Below are positions 59,747-64,000 of a DNA stretch of 64,000 nt, piece by piece. The stretch is from Methylobacter marinus A45 (GTDB taxonomy: Bacteria > Pseudomonadota > Gammaproteobacteria > Methylococcales > Methylomonadaceae), in the NCBI RefSeq assembly GCF_000383855.1, contig NZ_KB912877.1, positions 1,026,616-1,090,615 on the forward strand. The letters are read 5' to 3'. Numbering within the stretch: the stretch's first letter is position 1; every line of letters begins with the position of its first letter. Below the pieces are notes generated by a model. It ran no database searches. It was given only the letters and a program-made list of their open reading frames with translations, and was not told the DNA's origin. The position numbers and the translations under genes are program-made.

Positions 59747-61045
59747 TTAACGGATATTCAAGATCGCCTGGGTAATGGTATTTTCGGTCGAAATGGATTG
59801 GGCATTGGCCTGATAAGCCTGTTGGCCAATGATGAGGTTGACCAGCTGCTCGGACAGGTCGACGTTGGAAGCCTCTACCGAACCTGACTGAATGGTGCCG
59901 AAGCTGCCTTTTCCCGGCTCGCCCGGAACCCGCTCGCCGGAATCGGCGCTTTGCGCCCAGGTCGAGTCGCCCAGTTTGGTCAAGCCTTGCGGATTGGCGA
60001 AGCGCGACAGCGCGACCTTGCCTAGAGGCGTCGAGCCGCCATTGCTGAATCGTGCGAATACGATGCCTTCATCGCTGACGCTGATGCCGGTCAGATTGCC
60101 GGCAGGCAAGCCGTCCTGCGCCAGATTATTGACCGAGAACACGCTGCTGAACTGGGTCGTGCCGGTAAAATCCACGGAAAACGCCAAATCATCGACATTT
60201 AGGTTGGGATCTATGTCGGTGGACGCTATGGCGCCATAAGAGGTCTGCCCGAGCGGCGCAGTCAGTTTTCCGGCCGTATCGAAAGTCATCGTTATCGATG
60301 TCTGGCTGCCGTCCAGAGGCAGGGTGGCAAGTGAGCCGTCCACATTAAATGGCTTGCCGTCGATAAACAGATACGCTTCCCAGGTGTTGGGCGTGCCGGG
60401 GCTCTGGCTGACATAATAAGTGCTGGCGATATGGGAATTGCCTTGTGAGTCATAGATCGTCATCGATGACTCATGATTATAGGAATCGGGATTAGTGGGA
60501 TCGACCGGCGAGCTGACCGGCGTCGTCTGCGTCGATTGTAAGTTGGCACTGACAGCCAGCGCCGAGGAGGCAACGGGCGAGCCCTGCTCGGCATTGACTC
60601 GTAGCGGTTGAAAAACGCCCGAGCTGAAGCCATCGGCGACGGTCGTGCCGTTCGGCTTGAATGCCATCAAAAAATTGCCCTGATTGTTCACGACATAGCC
60701 ATCCTTATCCAGCTTGAATTCGCCGGAGCGCGTGTAAATGGAGGGCTGATCGGATGTCGCATCGGTGCCGAGCGAGAAAAAGCCTTCGCCGCTAATCGCC
60801 AGGTCCAGGTTATTGCCCGTGGCATTGATGTTGCCTTGCGAAAATTGCTGGGCAACGTTGGTGACACGCACCCCTGTTCCGGGCTGGGTTTTACTGACGC
60901 CGCCGACACTGGACGCATAGACATCGGCGAATTCCGCCCGCGATTGCTTGAATCCGGTCGTGTTGGCATTGGCGATGTTGTTTCCCGTTACCGCTAAATT
61001 TTTAGAGGCCGCATTCAAGCCACTGATTGCCGTAAAAAAAGTCAT
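59747..61045 (-). CDS. flgE: Flagellar hook protein FlgE
   Basis: Universal-joint hook subunit, 432 aa. MTFFTAISGLNAASKNLAVT, then GNNIANANTTGFKQSRAEFA; C-terminal SNVDLSEQLVNLIIGQQAYQ. The middle is the species-variable surface domain. 15 bp after flgD. Confidence 0.95.
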   Translation of the reverse strand: MTFFTAISGLNAASKNLAVTGNNIANANTTGFKQSRAEFADVYASSVGGVSKTQPGTGVRVTNVAQQFSQGNINATGNNLDLAISGEGFFSLGTDATSDQPSIYTRSGEFKLDKDGYVVNNQGNFLMAFKPNGTTVADGFSSGVFQPLRVNAEQGSPVASSALAVSANLQSTQTTPVSSPVDPTNPDSYNHESSMTIYDSQGNSHIASTYYVSQSPGTPNTWEAYLFIDGKPFNVDGSLATLPLDGSQTSITMTFDTAGKLTAPLGQTSYGAIASTDIDPNLNVDDLAFSVDFTGTTQFSSVFSVNNLAQDGLPAGNLTGISVSDEGIVFARFSNGGSTPLGKVALSRFANPQGLTKLGDSTWAQSADSGERVPGEPGKGSFGTIQSGSVEASNVDLSEQLVNLIIGQQAYQANAQSISTENTITQAILNIR

Positions 61046-61060
61046 TTTTGCTCTCCAATC

Positions 61061-61732
61061 CTACAAAATCTGCTTAATCTGATTAAAATCGACCGCGCCC
61101 AACCCCTGCAGGTTGACGCGCATGGCCTGCTGGGCATTGCCCAGCACGACACTGTCTACTTTCGAATAAACCTGCGTGGCCAAAGCCGTATTCTTGCCGT
61201 CAATCGTCCCGGTCGCCTCGATTTTATAAACGCCCGGATTCGCCGGCAGGCCGTCCTCGGCCATGCCATCCCAGACAAATGGCACCGTACCTTGCGAATG
61301 GCTGCCCAGCGACAGGTTTCTGATGGTTTCGCCGGTGCTGGCATCGACGATCTTTACCGCCACATTCGCTGAACTGCCGGTCAGTTCCAGCTGGCCTTTG
61401 ATGTCGCCGCCCGCGGACAGCAAGCCCTGGCTGGACGGCGCCGAAACCCATCGGCCGACCAGGCTGGAGGCCTGCAATGCCTGGTCCGAGCTGATCGATT
61501 CGGCGAAGCTTTTAAACGAGCTCTGGAGATCCTGAATCCCCGAGACCGTCCCGAACTGTGCCATTTGCGCCAGAAAGTCGCCATTTTCCATCGGTTTTGA
61601 CGGGTCCTGATGCGTCAACTGGGTGGTCATCAGCTTCAGAAACTCCTCCTGGCCCAGCGCCTGTTTTTTTGCCGGCGCCGGTTCCGCACCGGACAGGCCC
61701 AAGGCCTTGATCGTGTCTATTCCGATACCCAT
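61061..61732 (-). CDS. flgD: Flagellar hook capping protein FlgD
   Basis: Scaffold for hook assembly. 223 aa. N-terminal LGQEEFLKLMTTQLTHQDPS with PMENGDFLAQMAQFGTVSGI is the export/cap signature; an Ig-like FlgD domain follows (GTVPFVWDGMAEDGLPANPG). 13 bp after flgC. Confidence 0.95.
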   Translation of the reverse strand: MGIGIDTIKALGLSGAEPAPAKKQALGQEEFLKLMTTQLTHQDPSKPMENGDFLAQMAQFGTVSGIQDLQSSFKSFAESISSDQALQASSLVGRWVSAPSSQGLLSAGGDIKGQLELTGSSANVAVKIVDASTGETIRNLSLGSHSQGTVPFVWDGMAEDGLPANPGVYKIEATGTIDGKNTALATQVYSKVDSVVLGNAQQAMRVNLQGLGAVDFNQIKQIL

Positions 61733-61745
61733 GTGCTATTCTCCT

Positions 61746-62162
61746 TTACTGTCCCATTCTCAATGTCTGCAACATCAACTGCTTGGCCGTATTCAAGACT
61801 TCCACGTTGTTCTGGTAGGAACGCGAAGCCGACATCATATTGGCCATTTCCTCGACCGTATTGACGTTGGGCTTGTAGATGTAACCATTTTGATCCGCCA
61901 TGGGATGATGCGGCGCGTATTCCATGACCGCCGGCGCCTGGCTCTCGACCACGCCCAGCACGTTGACCTTGCTGGCGCCATCGTTCTGGTCCAGGGCATT
62001 TTTCAGCTCGGCCGCGAACACCGGCTGCCTGGATTTGTAAACCTGATCGGTACTGCTGCTGACGCTATTGGCGTTCGATATATTGCTGGCGACCAGATTC
62101 AGCCTTAACGACTGCGCGTTCATGCCGCTGCCGGCGATATCGAATATGCGAAAAGACGACAT
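61746..62162 (-). CDS. flgC: Flagellar proximal rod protein FlgC
   Basis: 138 aa. MSSFRIFDIAGSGMNAQSLR and VASNISNANSVSSSTDQVYK at the N-terminus; VEEMANMMSASRSYQNNVEV at the C-terminus. Two bases after flgB. Confidence 0.95.
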   Translation of the reverse strand: MSSFRIFDIAGSGMNAQSLRLNLVASNISNANSVSSSTDQVYKSRQPVFAAELKNALDQNDGASKVNVLGVVESQAPAVMEYAPHHPMADQNGYIYKPNVNTVEEMANMMSASRSYQNNVEVLNTAKQLMLQTLRMGQ

Positions 62163-62164
62163 GT

Positions 62165-62557
62165 TTATTCTCCTTTCAGGGCCAACATCAAGCCCGAGAA
62201 TTTCTTGTTGATGAACTCCAGGCTGGCCTGATACTGCACCGCATTTTCGGCGTATTTGGCCTGCTCGACATGAGCCTCGACGGTATTGCCGTCCAGGGCA
62301 ACCTGATTGGGATTGCGATACAGCAACTGCGCGCCCAACAATTGCTGCCCGGGGGCGAAATGTCCCGGCTGGGTACGCTCCATCACCGGATGTGACGGCA
62401 TGCTTTGGTTCAAAATCGACTGAAAGTCCAGATCGCGGGCTTTGTATCCCGGTGTATCGGCATTAACCAGATTGGCGGCCAGTATTTCGGCACGCCTTTC
62501 CCGCAAAGCCAATGCCTGAGGATGAATGCCGAGCGCCTTATCAAAATTTATAGCCAT
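62165..62557 (-). CDS. flgB: Flagellar proximal rod protein FlgB
   Basis: First gene of the flgBCDEFGHIJKL run. 130 aa from the ATG at 62555-62557 (MAINFDKALGIHPQALALRE), preceded by TTGGAGGTAACGAT; the frame continues upstream without support. AANLVNADTPGYKARDLDFQ is the rod signature. Confidence 0.95.
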   Translation of the reverse strand: MAINFDKALGIHPQALALRERRAEILAANLVNADTPGYKARDLDFQSILNQSMPSHPVMERTQPGHFAPGQQLLGAQLLYRNPNQVALDGNTVEAHVEQAKYAENAVQYQASLEFINKKFSGLMLALKGE

Positions 62558-62590
62558 ATCGTTACCTCCAATTGCTTGCCTTAATACCAA

Positions 62591-62608
62591 AGCACAGCGC
62601 ATACCAAG
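62591..62608 (-). promoter_or_regulatory. Sigma-54-type promoter of flgB
   Basis: CTTGGTATGCGCTGTGCT on the minus strand has GG (62605-62604) and GC (62593-62592) exactly ten bases apart and fits TGGCACG-N4-TTGCW at 9 of 12 defined positions. The predicted start near 62580 leaves a short leader before flgB. Sigma-54 control of flg rod/hook genes is standard in polar-flagellated gammaproteobacteria. Confidence 0.6.
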
Positions 62609-62819
62609 ACACAATTAATTCAATCAAATCATAAAGATAACAATTGGCTTTCGGCGACTATATTCATCTCCGGACGGTCTGGGCATTAAAAAAACAGGCT
62701 ACCCGGCAAAAAATGGCCGCCCTGCAGCAGCCATATATATAAGGAATCGAACCGAAAAGAGACGGCGTCAATAAATTGCCGCGCCCGGCCAGCGAAGCTG
62801 GGAAAATACAGGTTATTAC

Positions 62820-62837
62820 TTGGCATCAATCCTGCTT
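62820..62837 (+). promoter_or_regulatory. Sigma-54-type promoter of flgA
   Basis: TTGGCATCAATCCTGCTT has GG (62822-62823) and GC (62834-62835) ten bases apart and a near-consensus -24 box. The predicted start near 62847 is 26 bases before flgA. The remaining bases between the two divergent promoters (about 210) probably hold activator sites, which I cannot identify. Confidence 0.65.
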
Positions 62838-62872
62838 AATACCTGTTTAAGTCATGAATCCGACGCTTAATT

Positions 62873-63571
62873 ATGTTTAAAAATATACCGACCACGTTGA
62901 CCCTGGCCCTTGCACTAGTGACATCCGGCCATGCGGCCGAGTCGTTTCAGTCGCACGAATCCATTTATGGGCTCGTCAACGATCATATTGCCCGGCATAT
63001 AAACACCGAGGCCGAATACGAGGTCGAATTGTTACCGCTCGACAACCTGTTGCAATTGCCGGCCTGTACCGAGCCGCTGGAGACTTTCACCACGGCCGAC
63101 GTCATAAAGCCGGGCCGGAATTCAATCGGCGTGCGCTGCAATGCCGATAAAAAATGGTCTATTTTCGTCGCGGCCGTGATCAAGGTTTATCAGCGCATCC
63201 TGGTCTTGACCCAGCCGGTGCAACGGGATGAGATCATTACCCGCGGGCACTTGTCGTTCGAGAAAAGAGACGTTTCCCGGCTCAACGAGAATTTTGTCAC
63301 GCAACCGGAACAGATTGAAAACAAACAGGCATTACGTCATATGCCGGCCGGTGCCGTGCTCAACGCGAAAAATTTTGCTGAACCCAAACTCATCAAGAGA
63401 GGCGACAAAGTCATCATCAGCGCCACACAGCCGTCTTTTGACATACGCATGAACGGCCAGGCCATGATGGACGGCATCAAGGGCCAGCTGATCCGGGTCA
63501 AGAACCAGAATTCCGGACGCATTATCCGTGCTACCGTTATCGAGCCGGGACGGGTCTCCGTCAATCATTAA
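62873..63571 (+). CDS. flgA: Flagellar P-ring assembly chaperone FlgA
   Basis: Periplasmic chaperone for FlgI. 232 aa with a signal peptide (LTLALALVTSGHA) and the SAF-domain C-terminal half (QRDEIITRGHLSFEKRDVSR, AVLNAKNFAEPKLIKRGDKV, GQLIRVKNQNSGRIIRATVI). Divergent from flgB; flgM follows after 78 bp. Confidence 0.92.
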   Translation: MFKNIPTTLTLALALVTSGHAAESFQSHESIYGLVNDHIARHINTEAEYEVELLPLDNLLQLPACTEPLETFTTADVIKPGRNSIGVRCNADKKWSIFVAAVIKVYQRILVLTQPVQRDEIITRGHLSFEKRDVSRLNENFVTQPEQIENKQALRHMPAGAVLNAKNFAEPKLIKRGDKVIISATQPSFDIRMNGQAMMDGIKGQLIRVKNQNSGRIIRATVIEPGRVSVNH

Positions 63572-63589
63572 ATCCGGCCCATTAAATAT

Positions 63590-63616
63590 TAAAGTTTTAT
63601 ACTATTGCGCCGATAA
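63590..63616 (+). promoter_or_regulatory. FliA (sigma-28) promoter of flgM
   Basis: TAAAGTTT (63590-63597), 11 bases, GCCGATAA (63609-63616): an exact match to the sigma-28 consensus, 33 bases before the flgM start. FlgM is the anti-sigma factor of FliA, so this is the expected feedback promoter. Confidence 0.93.
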
Positions 63617-63649
63617 CAGTTGCAGATACAGAATCCGGAGAAACTTGAC

Positions 63650-63958
63650 ATGGCTATCGAATCAATCACGGGCAGAGCGCATCCCCCGTCCTCGCCCAAA
63701 ACAGCATCTAAAACCGAAGCCGGGGCGCCCAAGCAAGCAAGCGCCCAGGCGCCCGGAAAAGTTGATAGTATTGCGATCACGGCCGCCACGCAGGAAATAA
63801 AAAAGGCCTTTGCATCATCAACTTCAGCCGTGGACATGGAGCGCGTCGCGGCGGTAAAGAAAGCGCTTGCCGACGGCAGCTACTCGATCGATGCCGAGAA
63901 AATTGCCGAAAAACTAATTCAGTTTGAAAAATTACTGCCGCCCGAGAACAGCACATGA
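63650..63958 (+). CDS. flgM: Anti-sigma-28 factor FlgM
   Basis: Binds and inhibits FliA until it is exported through the finished hook. 102 aa from the ATG at 63650 (MAIESITGRA), which has CCGGAGAAAC upstream. The N-terminal half is low-complexity and unstructured (Ser/Pro/Lys/Ala); the C-terminal half is the sigma-binding part (DMERVAAVKKALADGSYSID, AEKIAEKLIQFEKLL). Confidence 0.93.
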   Translation: MAIESITGRAHPPSSPKTASKTEAGAPKQASAQAPGKVDSIAITAATQEIKKAFASSTSAVDMERVAAVKKALADGSYSIDAEKIAEKLIQFEKLLPPENST

Positions 63959-64000
63959 GCCTGATAGAACAAACTTTTCCCATCATGGAAAAACTGATCC
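63955..64000 (+). CDS. flgN: FlgN-like export chaperone, 3' truncated by window edge
   Basis: Starts with an ATG overlapping the flgM stop by 4 bp (ATGA) and reads MSLIEQTFPIMEKLI to the end of the window. Only 15 residues are visible; the call rests mainly on the common flgM-flgN order. FlgN is the chaperone for FlgK and FlgL, which are encoded on the other arm of this locus. Confidence 0.55.
   Translation, partial: MSLIEQTFPIMEKLI

Overview
The window is a chromosomal segment of a gammaproteobacterium. The evidence is the metY-rimP-nusA-infB-rbfA-truB-rpsO-pnp order, the nrdR-ribD-ribE-ribBA-ribH-nusB-thiL-pgpA order, leuCDB-asd-fimV, and a sigma-54/FliA type flagellar locus. The protein style (FimV, DUF2288, DUF1415, a secreted YPAANF-repeat protein) fits a type I methanotroph (Methylococcales), but that is inference: no methane or methanol oxidation gene lies here.

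Layout. 1-1734: 3' part of cysJ. 1884-3601: an IS1182-type insertion sequence that has landed in a REP-like palindrome and has a frameshifted transposase. 3787-8901, minus: zapE, a small conserved protein, a TetR regulator, pgsA, uvrC and a family 5 uracil-DNA glycosylase. 8949-17678, minus: the translation/RNA superoperon from the initiator tRNA to pnp. 17795-23630, minus: nrdR, riboflavin genes, nusB, thiL and pgpA. 23808-25254, plus: a class II aldolase-like protein, grxC and an acyl-CoA thioesterase. 25255-26429 is gene-poor and holds a probable minus-strand small RNA and a decayed coding stretch. 26430-33214, plus: a Cys-rich secreted protein and a CusCBA-type Cu(I)/Ag(I) efflux system. 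33522-40671, minus: fimV, asd, leuB, leuD, leuC, followed by adk. 41693-45354: DUF1415, TPR and DUF2288 proteins, a small secreted Tyr/Arg-rich protein and a chromosomal TraT-like lipoprotein. 45457-49303, minus: a DEAD-box helicase, moaA and a PepSY membrane protein. 49465-51930, plus: an ABC importer. 52029-52292: the repeat protein. 52348-62557, minus: flgBCDEFGHIJKL. 62873-64000, plus: flgA, flgM and the start of flgN.

The flagellar locus gives the clearest regulatory picture. Divergent sigma-54-type sites lie in front of flgB and flgA. A perfect FliA (sigma-28) promoter lies in front of flgM, the expected feedback gene. The metal-efflux island occupies the position beyond fimV where truA is usual in related genomes.

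No CRISPR array, prophage or defence island was seen. The most unusual items are the IS nested in a REP-like hairpin, a candidate anti-Shine-Dalgarno small RNA near 25.6 kb, the secreted repeat protein at 52.0 kb, and a RibBA whose GTP cyclohydrolase half has lost its zinc cysteines.
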